Source of the DNA: Agarophyton chilense | Taxonomy: Eukaryota > Rhodophyta > Florideophyceae > Gracilariales > Gracilariaceae | DNA length: 64,000 bases | Direction: 5' to 3' | Assembly: GCA_030374765.1 (NCBI GenBank) | Contig: JARGXX010000025.1 | Coordinates: 992,001 to 1,056,000 of the forward strand | In this document: positions 52,389-61,702 of the stretch, in pieces | How the letters are laid out: each line of letters starts with the position of its first letter | Position numbering within the stretch: position 1 is the first letter of the stretch | The notes under the pieces: generated by a model | Seen by the model: only the letters and a program-made list of their open reading frames with translations | What the model was told of the DNA's origin: nothing | Database searches by the model: none | Translations under genes and position numbers: made by a program

Positions 52389-52655
52389 ATGGCATTTTTG
52401 TGTGCTCCCGTGCTACCTTTTCGCGGCGCGACGCGCAACTGCAAGCGGTCGACGCGCATGCAAGCGCTAAACGGAGATGAATCGAAGCAGATGAAGGAGA
52501 TGTACACGGTCAAGGTGGGAGGCAAGGCGCCTGTGTGTCGTTGCTGGCAGTCGAACAAGTTTCCTTTGTGTGATGGGAGTCACAATGCGTACAACAAGGA
52601 AACTGGCAGTCATGTGGGCCCGCTCGTGGTTTCTGCCGCGGCTAAGGAGGAGTAA
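52389..52655 (+). CDS. CDGSH iron-sulfur domain protein (NEET family)
   Basis: A small [2Fe-2S] protein of 88 residues. The cluster motif C-x-C-x2-S-x3-P-x-C-D-G-S-H is complete: Cys50, Cys52, Cys61 and His65 are the ligands, with Pro59 and Ser55 in place. The first 30 or so residues are rich in R, K, A and S without acidic residues, like a plastid or mitochondrial leader; Met24 would be an alternative start without it. There is one CDGSH domain and no membrane helix, like plant NEET proteins. These proteins store or pass on iron-sulfur clusters and affect iron and redox balance. It diverges from Dim1. Confidence 0.93.
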   Translation: MAFLCAPVLPFRGATRNCKRSTRMQALNGDESKQMKEMYTVKVGGKAPVCRCWQSNKFPLCDGSHNAYNKETGSHVGPLVVSAAAKEE

Positions 52656-53432
52656 GGAATGGCGGCAAACATGACATGATGTCGGTCGGCGCCCTTGCGT
52701 GCTGCTGCTGCTGCTGCTGCTGCGCTGCGCATTGCTCGTGTGAGTTTGCGAGCGGTATTTTTCTTACGTAGCGAGCTAGTAGTAGTAGTAGTAGTAGTGA
52801 AGCTCAGTAAAGCTAACGCCAACACTCGCGAGAGCGAGGCTCAGCGCGGCGGAGACGGAGGGTTTGAAGCGCGCGTAATGGCGGCGTCTCCGCAAAAGTC
52901 GGTCGGCGAAGCGAAAAGCGGCAGCTTTCAGTGTAAAGCGCGCGAAGCGAACTGCACGTCAAACTGAACAGTAGCGATTGGGCGCGAGGCCACAGAAGGG
53001 CGCACCACGGCTGCTTCCTTTTTACGATGCCCAAAATTTGTGTGTGTGTGTGTGTGTGTGTGCGCATCACGCGTCACACTTGGCGATGGAACGCTGTCAC
53101 GAGGCGCCGTCCATCGCGCGTTGCGTTTGTCATGTGCTGCTGCACGTGTGCGGCGCCCTAAAACGCGCTGCACTGTATGTTTGCCGGTGGAACGCCATCT
53201 GGCGCAGTCACGCTGCCTTTCGTCTTGCCACTGCGTTCAAAAGCAAACCAACCACGCGCCGTCGCTTCGGCTCGCTTGCGCTTCGGCTCGCTTGCGCTTC
53301 GGCTCGTTTGCGCTCCGTCTCGACTCGCCTCTGCCGCGCGGTGTCGTTCCCCTCTCTTCCGCTCCCGTTTCTCCACACCTCTTTTCTATTCTTCCCTCCT
53401 CCCCCTCCCCCTCCCTCCCCGTCCCTCCCCAT
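52656..53432. other. Repeat-rich spacer
   Basis: No supported gene. Holds (CTG)n at about 52702-52723, (AGT)n at about 52778-52798, (TG)n at about 53040-53061, a 15-bp unit (CTTCGGCTCGCTTGC) repeated about three times at 53266-53312, and a C/T-rich run just before the ATG at 53433. Confidence 0.7.
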
Positions 53433-54506
53433 ATGCAGGCCACCCCCTCAAAGCCGCGTCGCGCCCGTCGCGCTCGCAGCGAATCAGACCGTAAGAAGCA
53501 CGCCGGTTGGAAAAGATGCCCCCGCTGCAGCCGCTCCGTCTCCACCAATGGTCGCAACTTCTACCACCACATGCACAAGTGTGACCGCATCTTCTTCGCC
53601 GACCGAATCGCCGAGGCCGACATGTTACGCTCCGCCCGTCGCGCCCCCCGCATCTCGCTCTCCCAGTTGCAACGCGCCCTCTTCGTTCAGCAACTTTCCT
53701 TTCTTCGCGTCTATGACCGCGTCGTTGATCGCGTGTGTGCCGACCTGGAGCGAAGCAACCCAAACCTCTTTCGTACCGCCTTGTTCCAGGCCGTGCGTGA
53801 TGCGAAGAGTCGACTTGTGTCCCATCCGTTGCCGTCGCCGCCTCATCTTGTTGCACCGCCGTCTGTGCACTTGTCTCTTCCTACTTTGATGTCGTCGTCG
53901 CCGCCGCCACCGCCACCGCCGCCTCAGTCCAGTCTACCGCTGCCACCTCCGCCGCCTGTTGTTTCCTCTCATCTCACCTACCAGACGCGTGCTTCGCCCA
54001 GCGCCACCCCGGTCACCACTCCTGTTACCCCGGCCCCGCCGCACTCCCACTTGTTGTGGCCCTCGGATCGCACTACTTCGTTACCGTCGTCGGTGCCGTC
54101 GTCGGTGCCGTCGTCGGTGCCGTCGTCGGTGCCGTCGTCGCTACCGTCGTCGCTACCGTCGTCGCTACCGTCGACCTTGCCGTCGTCGTTAACGTCGACC
54201 TTGCCCTCGTCGCTACCGTCGACCTTGCCCTCGTCGCTCCCGTCTCCGCCGATCTGGACACGTGCCGAGTATGCACCGCTACCGTCCGTGTCGCACGCAG
54301 TGGCTCATCAAATGCCCCCGCGTGCCGTCATGCACCACTTGAGTCCGCTCACTGCTGTGGCTGCTACCGCCGCTACTTGCACCGCCGCTATCGCCGCCGG
54401 ACCCTCAGCCGCCTCGCACTTTGTCAAACCGCTCCTGCACAACAGCTCCGAGCACGTGTCCAAGGTCACGTCGGCAATGGCTATTTCAAGCGTTATCAAT
54501 ACGTGA
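53433..54506 (+). CDS. Unrecognised protein with a C2HC-like zinc motif and Pro/Ser tracts
   Basis: 357 residues from the ATG at 53433, chosen because the upstream frame is low-complexity repeats and a pyrimidine-rich run lies just before it. Residues 1-28 are strongly basic (KPRRARRARSESDRKK). Residues 29-50 read CPRC-x12-HHMHKC, a possible zinc site (Cys29, Cys32, His45/46/48, Cys50). Residues 60-130 look helical (LQRALFVQQLSFLRVYDRVVDRVCADL). The rest is disordered, with proline runs and a stretch of some 13 imperfect PSSV/PSSL/PSTL units built on TCGTCG-type DNA repeats, then Ala-rich sequence. A nuclear DNA- or RNA-binding protein is plausible, but I do not recognise the family. Confidence 0.5.
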   Translation: MQATPSKPRRARRARSESDRKKHAGWKRCPRCSRSVSTNGRNFYHHMHKCDRIFFADRIAEADMLRSARRAPRISLSQLQRALFVQQLSFLRVYDRVVDRVCADLERSNPNLFRTALFQAVRDAKSRLVSHPLPSPPHLVAPPSVHLSLPTLMSSSPPPPPPPPQSSLPLPPPPPVVSSHLTYQTRASPSATPVTTPVTPAPPHSHLLWPSDRTTSLPSSVPSSVPSSVPSSVPSSLPSSLPSSLPSTLPSSLTSTLPSSLPSTLPSSLPSPPIWTRAEYAPLPSVSHAVAHQMPPRAVMHHLSPLTAVAATAATCTAAIAAGPSAASHFVKPLLHNSSEHVSKVTSAMAISSVINT

Positions 54507-55431
54507 TGCCTGTGCCCTTGGCTTCCTTTTTTGTATTGGCTTGTTTGTGTTCGTCCCGTCTTTCAACTGTGCACACAGACCCATCTTCTTGTTTCCTTTC
54601 TTTCATCTTGGTTGAGAACATGCATTGCCATCTGCCTTTGCTTGTTTTGCTCGTTTCAACTGCATCACTTTTGACTTCAACCTTTTTTCAACTGGATCGT
54701 CGTCGTCACTATCGTCGGTCTCAACCGTCTGTCAACTGAAATCTAATAGGATGCTCGAATCGGTCTTTTCAACCCCATGTTGTCCTGCCCTCTTCGGCGT
54801 CAGTCGTTACCCGACATAACCGTTTTCATCATCATCATTTTCCTTACCAACGTCTTTTTCAACACTGTCTTCACCAACAGTCAACATGTAACAACTTTGA
54901 TCTTCTTTCAACATCAATCACAACATATTTACCTCCCAACCCTCAATGAACAACAACACCAACAACAACAAGTCAGTCTTCAACAACGATTGTGTGTCAG
55001 TCAGTCAGTCAGTCAGTCAATCATTCAGTCAGTCATCAACCTTCAAAAATCATGCTTCAGTCTTTCAACTGTTTCTTTTTTTCTTGTGCCATCGTGCCTC
55101 GTTCCATCTTATCGCTTTTTGTAGCCTAGATCTCTTTCAATTTTTGTCTTTTGCCTCTGTTACGTAGCCTAGTTTTGTAGCATTACCTCTTAGTTATTTT
55201 TTGTTAGCTAGTATTGCGTTCTATAATAGTAGTTCGCGATTGCGCGACACTGAGGGCGAGCCCGACCCTCCGCTTTTTTTTACGTTCTTAGTAACTCATG
55301 ATTTGAACAAGATAGACACACGTAGATAGTGTATGAAGACTAGTATAGCATTGGCACGTACACTTTAGCGAATGTGGCACAGAAAAACGCCTGGCGCATT
55401 TGAATCAGACGAATAACAGTAGACCTTTGTT
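54507..55431. other. Intergenic with short tandem repeats
   Basis: Between the zinc-motif protein and the NKAP 3' end. Contains (CAGT)n-type repeats near 54996-55036 and CAA-rich sequence near 54945-54975. No gene was seen. Confidence 0.6.
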
Positions 55432-56739
55432 TTACTCTCGCTTTTCGTCGGCACCAAGCTTGCTGTCAACTAGTTCTGTATACTGTTTGAGCAGCAATTC
55501 CTCCCTGCGCTTCTTCTCATTTCGATCGAGATCGTTAAGGGCGGCCCGTTCCTCGGCCGAGTACACTTGATTCTCCTTGCGTATTCTCACTGCTTCCATT
55601 CTTCGATTCCGACTCCCGCTCATCACATATCCCTGATTCTCGAACGATGAAATTTGCTCCCCAGTTAGGCCTATTTCACCTCTTCTTGGAATGCGTGCGC
55701 CCTCTTGGATGAAGGCGGCCATCTTCGAACCTTCTCCCTTTAGCAAAGCCTTTCCGAAATCTCTCTTTTCCTTTGAGGTTGGTGCAGGTCCCAATGGCTC
55801 GGCCTCCACGTCCTCGTCACTTTGATGCTTTCCTTTCGACGATTTCAACTGGTTTTGTAACTGCTCTTCATTGCCCTGCTGCTTCTCAGTCTGTATCTGT
55901 TGTTGTTCTTGTTGTTGTTGTGTGGTGCGTTCTGCACGACGACGTCGCTTCTCTTCCTTTCGTTTTCTCTTTCGTTCGCGCTTTGCTCTCACGTCGGCTC
56001 CGACATCGAAGCGATCTTCGAGACGTGCCGGTGGAGAAGGTGAGCGCTGCCAAACTTTCACGCGCACAGCTTCTTCACGCATGGCGACGCGACGACCCCA
56101 AAACCCACGTTCATCCCCTCGGCGCTCGCGCGGCGGCAAGTGGATCGGAGGAGAACGCCTTCGAAATTGTGGCGAGGATGAGCGCTTGCGGACTTGCGGC
56201 GAGGGTGAGCGCTTGCGTACTTGTGGCGAGGGTGAGCGCTTGCGGACTTGTGGCGAGGGTGAGCGCTTGCGGACTTGTGGCGAGGGTGAGCGCTTGCGGA
56301 CTTGTGGCGTGGTTGAGCGCTTGCGAACATGTGGAGAGGGTGGGCGCCTCTGGAATTGTGGGGACAGTGAACGCCGACGAAGCGGTGGGGCTGGTGAGCG
56401 TCTACGCGACTGTGGCGCGCCTAAGCGACCGCGGCGAGGCGGTGTGGCTGACCGGCTTCGGCGCGCAGGAGAACGCGTCCGGCGGTGGCGTTTCAGAGAC
56501 GGCGATCTACTACGAAACTCTGGGGAGAGTGGCGGTCGCCGGCGCAAGGGTGAACGCGCTCCGTTGCGGCGCGCGCGTTTCGGCGGCGGCGGTGTCAAAC
56601 TGGGCGATCGCCTGCGCGCGCGTTGGTACCGCCGGCGGTAGTAATCCTCGCTTGGGGGCGGCGTTGGGGACGCAGAGCGTTCGCGCGAAGACAAAGATGC
56701 TGAATCGCGCAACCAGCGCCCGTTGCGACGGCGCGGCAT
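55432..56739 (-). CDS. NKAP: NKAP homologue (SynMuv-type C-terminal domain, RS-rich)
   Basis: A nuclear speckle protein that binds RNA and works in splicing and transcriptional repression. 435 residues from the first ATG (56739). The C-terminal ~100 residues are the family domain: GARIPRRGEIGLTGEQISSFE, GYVMSGSRNRRMEAVRIRKENQVYSAEE, ending KKRREELLLKQYTELVDSK. The N-terminal 260 or so residues are Arg/Ser/Pro-rich, with about six copies of a nine-residue unit (VRKRSPSPQ) whose DNA copies are almost identical. A Lys/Arg/Glu coiled stretch with Gln runs joins the two. It is transcribed away from the FkbM gene, with 415 bp between starts. Confidence 0.92.
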   Translation of the reverse strand: MPRRRNGRWLRDSASLSSRERSASPTPPPSEDYYRRRYQRARRRSPSLTPPPPKRARRNGARSPLRRRPPLSPEFRSRSPSLKRHRRTRSPARRSRSATPPRRGRLGAPQSRRRSPAPPLRRRSLSPQFQRRPPSPHVRKRSTTPQVRKRSPSPQVRKRSPSPQVRKRSPSPQVRKRSPSPQVRKRSSSPQFRRRSPPIHLPPRERRGDERGFWGRRVAMREEAVRVKVWQRSPSPPARLEDRFDVGADVRAKRERKRKRKEEKRRRRAERTTQQQQEQQQIQTEKQQGNEEQLQNQLKSSKGKHQSDEDVEAEPLGPAPTSKEKRDFGKALLKGEGSKMAAFIQEGARIPRRGEIGLTGEQISSFENQGYVMSGSRNRRMEAVRIRKENQVYSAEERAALNDLDRNEKKRREELLLKQYTELVDSKLGADEKRE

Positions 56740-57054
56740 GGCGGCGCGTTGCGCTGCTGCGCAAGAAAGCGGCTTGCCGCGATGGTTGCGCGCGGCGACG
56801 TGGTGAACAAGTTGCTGACACGCGCGCCGAGGTGCGCTAAATTGCGGCGAGCGGGGACGGATATCAACGGAGGTACGTTGCGTGCCGATTTGTACAACGG
56901 CGGGTGGCTTCAATTCGACGTATGTGCCACGGCGTGTGCGAAGCGGCCCGTTGTTGGTCCCCCCAAGCTTCTCAATTGCGCGCGGCGCACGGTGCTGAGG
57001 CGCTCGCCGCGCCCGGTGGACGCTCGTTGGGCGTGCGTGCCCCGGGTTTGGGAG

Positions 57055-57060
57055 TATAAA
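57055..57060 (+). promoter_or_regulatory. TATA box of the FkbM gene
   Basis: TATAAA in GAGTATAAAGGGGGCGG, 95 bp upstream of the ATG at 57155 and on the correct strand. Transcription would start about 30 bp further on. Confidence 0.55.
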
Positions 57061-57154
57061 GGGGGCGGGCGCTGTCTAGTTTCAGACCGGCAGTATGAAC
57101 TAGCTTGTAGTACATCTTCCTTCCGGTACATTCTTCTTCTGTCTTCTCTTCGCC

Positions 57155-58141
57155 ATGGTCACTGGAAAGATGAGTAAGCCTTCAATGGGAGCTGGGTGTC
57201 GACGTGATGGAATGATATTCTCTTGGGTGCGAGTTGTGGCTCTGTTCAGTGCTGTTGCAACCGCCTTGTACGTGGTGGAAGCTAGGCATTTAGCCTCCAA
57301 TAAGGCGTTGAAGAACCCGAAGGAACACTTCGCCAAGGTGCAGTTTGGAGGCCGAGCTGATTGGAAGTATGGGAAAGAACTTCCGGACTTTTGCAAGATG
57401 ATGCTGAAAGATCCGCAGCCGTTAAACAAGGATTGTAAGAGAGACATCGAGACGATGAAATGCCGTAATGGCACGGAGTATCAGATGTTTTCTCAATTTC
57501 ACCAAGACTACTTCTTATACACTCGTCACTTTAAACACTTGAAGCGCCCAGGAATCTATTTAGATATTGCTGCCAACGATCCCGTACATATTTCCAACAC
57601 CTTCTTTATGGACCGCTGCTTGGGGTGGAAGGGCATTTGTGTGGAAGGAAATCCCGGTTATCATGAGAGGATCTACCGTATGAGGTCTTGTCATCTGGTC
57701 CCTACCTGTGTCGGCAGTCGTGACGGACAATCGGTTCAGTTTGGTCTGAAAGGTGGGGCTGGTGGAATCATCGGCAAGACTTTTAAACATACGGACAAGT
57801 TTGCGGAATTGGGTGTCGAGGTGCCTGTGATTAAGGAACGCTGCACGATGATGAAGAATGTATTGGAGAGAAATGGTGTATCACTAGTAGACTTTCTCAG
57901 TCTGGACGTTGAGGGGCATGAACTCGAGGTGTTAAAGGGCTTTGACTGGGATAATGTGATTGTTAACCTGATGTCTATTGAGGTTTCGCCCAAAACCGTC
58001 AAGGAGATTGAAGACTTTCTCACACCGAAGGGATATCGGAGATTCCTTCCCGACTTTACTGAAAGGGCTGAGCGCACGGGCCTGATGATCGAAGATGCCA
58101 TTTTCTTGCATGAAAGTGTCGAGTTTGGAAAACCGCGCTGA
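57155..58141 (+). CDS. Membrane-anchored FkbM-family methyltransferase
   Basis: An S-adenosylmethionine-dependent O-methyltransferase of the Methyltransf_21 family, here probably Golgi/ER luminal and acting on glycans; a role in cell-wall galactan methylation is only a guess. 328 residues. A short basic tail is followed by one membrane helix (about residues 20-42, MIFSWVRVVALFSAVATALYVV). The catalytic domain starts near residue 105 with FSQFHQDYFLY, then the SAM-binding loop PGIYLDIAANDPVHISNTFF, WKGICVEGNP, LVPTCVGSRDG, VSLVDFLSLDVEGHELEVLKGFDW and NVIVNLMSIEV, all family landmarks. It is intronless and has its own TATA box. Confidence 0.88.
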   Translation: MVTGKMSKPSMGAGCRRDGMIFSWVRVVALFSAVATALYVVEARHLASNKALKNPKEHFAKVQFGGRADWKYGKELPDFCKMMLKDPQPLNKDCKRDIETMKCRNGTEYQMFSQFHQDYFLYTRHFKHLKRPGIYLDIAANDPVHISNTFFMDRCLGWKGICVEGNPGYHERIYRMRSCHLVPTCVGSRDGQSVQFGLKGGAGGIIGKTFKHTDKFAELGVEVPVIKERCTMMKNVLERNGVSLVDFLSLDVEGHELEVLKGFDWDNVIVNLMSIEVSPKTVKEIEDFLTPKGYRRFLPDFTERAERTGLMIEDAIFLHESVEFGKPR

Positions 58142-59491
58142 GGCGGTGGCTTGCGTCAGCCATGTAGGTCAGAACTGAGTATCATATAGAATAATGCGGT
58201 TGAACTGTCTGGCTTTGTGGTTTGTAGGAGGCGTGGAAGCAACACACCCTTAATGCAACAATGAGCACTACTCTTCTCCTTAGCCTAAACGACCCATTCG
58301 GTTGGGGTTAAACACCGAGGGGTCACTTTAACATCTAGCTTGGCGGAAACAACAAACTAATCTCATTAAATAAATACTATTCTTCCAGAAGATGTACTTG
58401 TGACATCCCAGTTTTGTTCAATGCGTGTGTGAGAATGCACTTCAACGGAGTGAGTTGGATGCATTTCGTTGCAAGGTCGACTCATGAATGGTCCGATACT
58501 TTTGCTACTCTGTTGATGCCATTTTTGTCATGGTGTCGCCAACAAGATAAAGATTTGAAAAGAAAAAAGTGTGATCGACTTGTGGGATGAAGTACACCCA
58601 CTTTACACGTATGGTGCCTATTTTGACGGATGACGCTGAGCAATGTCAGATTGATCTATACAGTACACGTAGCTGTTTTTCTTTGGTGATGGTTCTGCGT
58701 TCATGATAGTTCAGACCGCATGCGAGCAAGTTTTTGCCGATCTTTGTTTTCTACTTTTCACCGACTTGCCAAAAATGGATATTCTGTATTGGAGCCTTGA
58801 AGCCAACGTGGGCAGAATAAACCTAAAGTAGTGTATAGTGGACTACACGTCAAAGAAGGGCAAGTGTTTGCCGACTGCGCAGCGTAACTTTTTTGGTATA
58901 GTTTGCAACATGTTTGGTTACGCGCACTTTCTTGTGAAGCGGAGTCTACCGATAAGCATTTCGTTCGCTGAGCTTTTATGCTCCGGGAACTGTCAAGGGC
59001 GTGCAGAGATCAATTACCGAAATTGCTGCGTTCTGATCTGGGCTTAGTGTATGTGTGTATCGGGAAGAAGAATGAAAGTGAGTAACTTTAGCTGAACATC
59101 ACAGATCAGTGACAGAGAAGAATCAGATTACAATCCCGCCAGCACACGGACCAATCATAATGCACAAAATCTATCTGTAGCCAATGAGCGCTCGCTCAAT
59201 CACAGCGACCTGCCAGTATGCGTAGCAAGCGCAAAACAGGCGCAACACGCGCGCAGCGCAGGCGCCACTTGCGCGCTTCGTAAGACTCGGGCTCGTCTCA
59301 CGAACAATCCCAACTTCCACAGCTACGGGTCGTAGCTATTCGCTCGACGTCGACGAACGATAATCCCCTTGCTGCAAAGTGCTTACTAATACCGCAACGC
59401 CCATCAATCGCCCCTTGATTCCCAGCTCCACCTCCGTCGCACGCGCATCCCCCCCACACACCACCCCCCACACACCACCCTGGTTCCAAAC
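58142..59491. other. Intergenic, no gene seen
   Basis: About 1.35 kb between the FkbM and HPF genes, with no supported coding or RNA gene. The last 100 bases are C/A-rich (CCCCCCACACACCACC), probably 5' leader of the HPF gene. Confidence 0.5.
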
Positions 59492-60283
59492 ATGTTTCTT
59501 TTTGTTGCCTCCACTCCGATTTCGGCCCATCCGACGCGTACGAACTCACTGTGCGCCGGTTCGCACTCCGCTGCCACGCCTATTAGATCCCCCACGCGCC
59601 CCATGCCAGCCAGAATGATTTTGTTCGATCGCGAAACGAAGCCCATTCGTATCACCGGCAACAACATTCACTTGACGGAAAGTCTGCAAAAGTATGTCAA
59701 CGACAAGCTTCATAAGGTTATCCGTCGTTTTGGAGGTCTTATCTCAAAGATGGATGTACACCTTACCGTGGAGCATAATCCTTCTATTCATGATCGTCAT
59801 AGGACTGAGGTTTTGGCTTTTGCTGGCAAGACCATACTTAGAACTGAGACTCGCTCCCCAGATATGTACGCCTCCATCGATGAAGCCGAGGATCGCATTG
59901 GTCGTATCATACGAAAATATAAGGAGCGAAAAGAACATAAGACCAAGACCTCAAAGAAGGCTCGAGAAGCTGACCCTCAAGCTGCAGTCGTGCCCGAGTT
60001 AGAAGATGAGCAGACTGAAGAAGAGGCTCAATATAAAGACGTCTACAAGGAGGTAGCCCCACCCGTTCCGGCTGTCAACGAGGTTGTTAGGAGAAAGGTC
60101 TTCCCAATGCCGCTTCAAACAGTCGAAGAAGCTGTGCTATGTTGTGAATACGTGGACCATCCATGGTATCTTTTCAGAAATGCTTCTACTGGTGAGATTT
60201 CTTTGGTGTACAAAAGAAACCATGGTGGCTACGGACTTATTGAACCATCAAACCCCGACGTAGTCGATGAACAACCTCTATAG
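59492..60283 (+). CDS. Plastid long ribosome hibernation promoting factor (HPF/PSRP1)
   Basis: It binds the 30S decoding site and pairs ribosomes into inactive dimers; the plastid form is also called PSRP1. 263 residues. Residues 1-40 are rich in S, T, P, A and R with a single acidic-free run, a transit peptide. The N-terminal domain (about 50-145) begins IRITGNNIHLTESLQKYVNDKLHKVIRRF and includes MDVHLTVEHNPS and DMYASIDEAEDRIGRIIRKYK. A charged linker (150-195) follows. The C-terminal dimerisation domain (about 203-260) has VVRRKVFPMPLQTVEEAVLCCEYVDHPWYLFRNASTGEISLVYKR. This is the long two-domain form typical of cyanobacteria and plastids. Met42 could be the start of a shorter form. Confidence 0.93.
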   Translation: MFLFVASTPISAHPTRTNSLCAGSHSAATPIRSPTRPMPARMILFDRETKPIRITGNNIHLTESLQKYVNDKLHKVIRRFGGLISKMDVHLTVEHNPSIHDRHRTEVLAFAGKTILRTETRSPDMYASIDEAEDRIGRIIRKYKERKEHKTKTSKKAREADPQAAVVPELEDEQTEEEAQYKDVYKEVAPPVPAVNEVVRRKVFPMPLQTVEEAVLCCEYVDHPWYLFRNASTGEISLVYKRNHGGYGLIEPSNPDVVDEQPL

Positions 60284-60949
60284 ACGTTCTACGGATTCAT
60301 TTTAACAGTCTTTTGCTTGCGTTCAAGCTCCCTTCGACCTGTTTATCATCTGGATTATTTCCTTTCTGCAAGGAGCTTCACCCAGTAAAGCTTTTCACAA
60401 AAAAACTGATTTGTTCACCAAAAGCCCGTGCACTTTAGTTGCGATGCACATCTGTAGCTGCAAAGCCGGCACATAATCTTTCTAGATTTCCGTTACGTTG
60501 CCGAAGCGTTGCCCGGATTGCCCTGATGCTGATATTCCTATTCCTTGACTTCACTCTTCGATTTCTTGTGAGCTAGCTAGCTAGCTAGCCTACAGAGCTT
60601 TTTGCAGAACGCAAATCAAAGTTTGATGCATGAAAACACAAATGCAAATGAATCTAAACCCGCGTAGTCACACTGGGAAGGCATTTATTCTGTGTCAATG
60701 TTTAAAATCTGCACACTGTTTAACTTTTGAACGATTTTCTCACGCCGATGTTGTTCCTAGCTAGCTAGAGGAGGATTCCTTTCCCCAATTCTTGAGTGAA
60801 ACATCAGGGGTCGCTTTTTTTAAATCGCCCACGCTAAGGGCGCCAAAATAGACCTCCCTGCGCGCAGCGTGGTTGTCATGTTCAGAGTATTGCTCAAGGA
60901 CATGGTAGAGAAGCTGTTCTGAGAAAATCTATCAGTTACCTTACGAGCA
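60284..60949. other. Intergenic with a (CTAG)n run
   Basis: No gene was seen. AGCTAGCTAG-type repeats occur at 60571-60589 and again at 60762-60770. Confidence 0.6.
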
Positions 60950-61582
60950 ATGGTTAAATCCATATCTGAAGTGTGCCGACGAAATCTCTCACCTCGTATC
61001 CTAGGTTTCGACGACGCTCCTTTTTCGACGCGTCCGCGAATTCACGGCTCCGAAGTTCACGCTGTGGGCGTTGTAACCAGCCTTGACCGATTTGAAGGAA
61101 TGCTGTATTGTGGGCAAATACTACAAGATGGACTCAATGCTGGAGATTGTCTAGCCGAGGCCGTGCGCAATAGCAAGTTTCACGAACAAATCCATGCCGT
61201 CTTCCTTGACGGTATTACAATGGGAGGATTGAATGTAATAGACATCCAACAATTGGCAGACGTTCTAGATAGACCAGTCATCGCTGTCATGCGAACGCAG
61301 CCGAATATAGAGAAAATGCTGTCTGCCATGGCTAAACTGCCATGTGTTGAAGAGAGAAGAAGAAAACTAGCAGCGGCAGGTCCGATACACCAAGTAGACG
61401 ACTGGGTTTTCCAGTACAGGTGCCCCATAAATGAATGCACCGAAACCCCCACTGCTCTGGATATTTCCACGATACTGAATCGGTGCACACCGAAAGGAAC
61501 TCAGAAGATACCAGAATGCCTTCGAATTGCGCACTTGATAGGAGCAGCAATAAAATCTGGACAAAGTTCCTCGTCTGCATAA
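60950..61582 (+). CDS. DUF99 / UPF0215 family protein (endonuclease-V-like fold)
   Basis: 210 residues, intronless. The family pattern is clear: RILGFDDAPF (conserved Asp pair, 21-22), VHAVGVVTSLDRFEGMLYCGQILQDGLNAGDCL, then HAVFLDGITMGGLNVIDIQQLADVLDRPVIAVMRTQPNIEKM and EERRRKLAAAGPIHQ. DUF99 proteins are best known from archaea, share the endonuclease V fold and have been described as acting on deoxyuridine in DNA; I recall that function rather than read it here. The acidic residues at the start and in LDGIT are kept. No organelle leader is obvious. It converges on the IGPS gene with 120 bp between stops. Confidence 0.85.
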   Translation: MVKSISEVCRRNLSPRILGFDDAPFSTRPRIHGSEVHAVGVVTSLDRFEGMLYCGQILQDGLNAGDCLAEAVRNSKFHEQIHAVFLDGITMGGLNVIDIQQLADVLDRPVIAVMRTQPNIEKMLSAMAKLPCVEERRRKLAAAGPIHQVDDWVFQYRCPINECTETPTALDISTILNRCTPKGTQKIPECLRIAHLIGAAIKSGQSSSSA

Positions 61583-61702
61583 TGAAGAATTCGTTGCTCC
61601 TGAAAGGTAGAGATGATCATATCAAACTCTATTGGAAGAAAGTGGAGGAATATTTATTTCTTGTGCCAAAGAAGCAACTATTCGAAAGAAACCCGCAAGT
61701 AT

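Noticed and set aside
53040-53432. Longer N-terminus for the zinc-motif protein, starting at 53040
   Set aside because: The added residues are translated microsatellites (CVCVCVC, repeated SARLRFGS) and a pyrimidine run; the ATG at 53433 starts a more typical protein.
55773-56840. Plus-strand frames of 256 and 355 codons opposite NKAP
   Set aside because: They are mirror frames of the repetitive NKAP coding sequence and have no domain.
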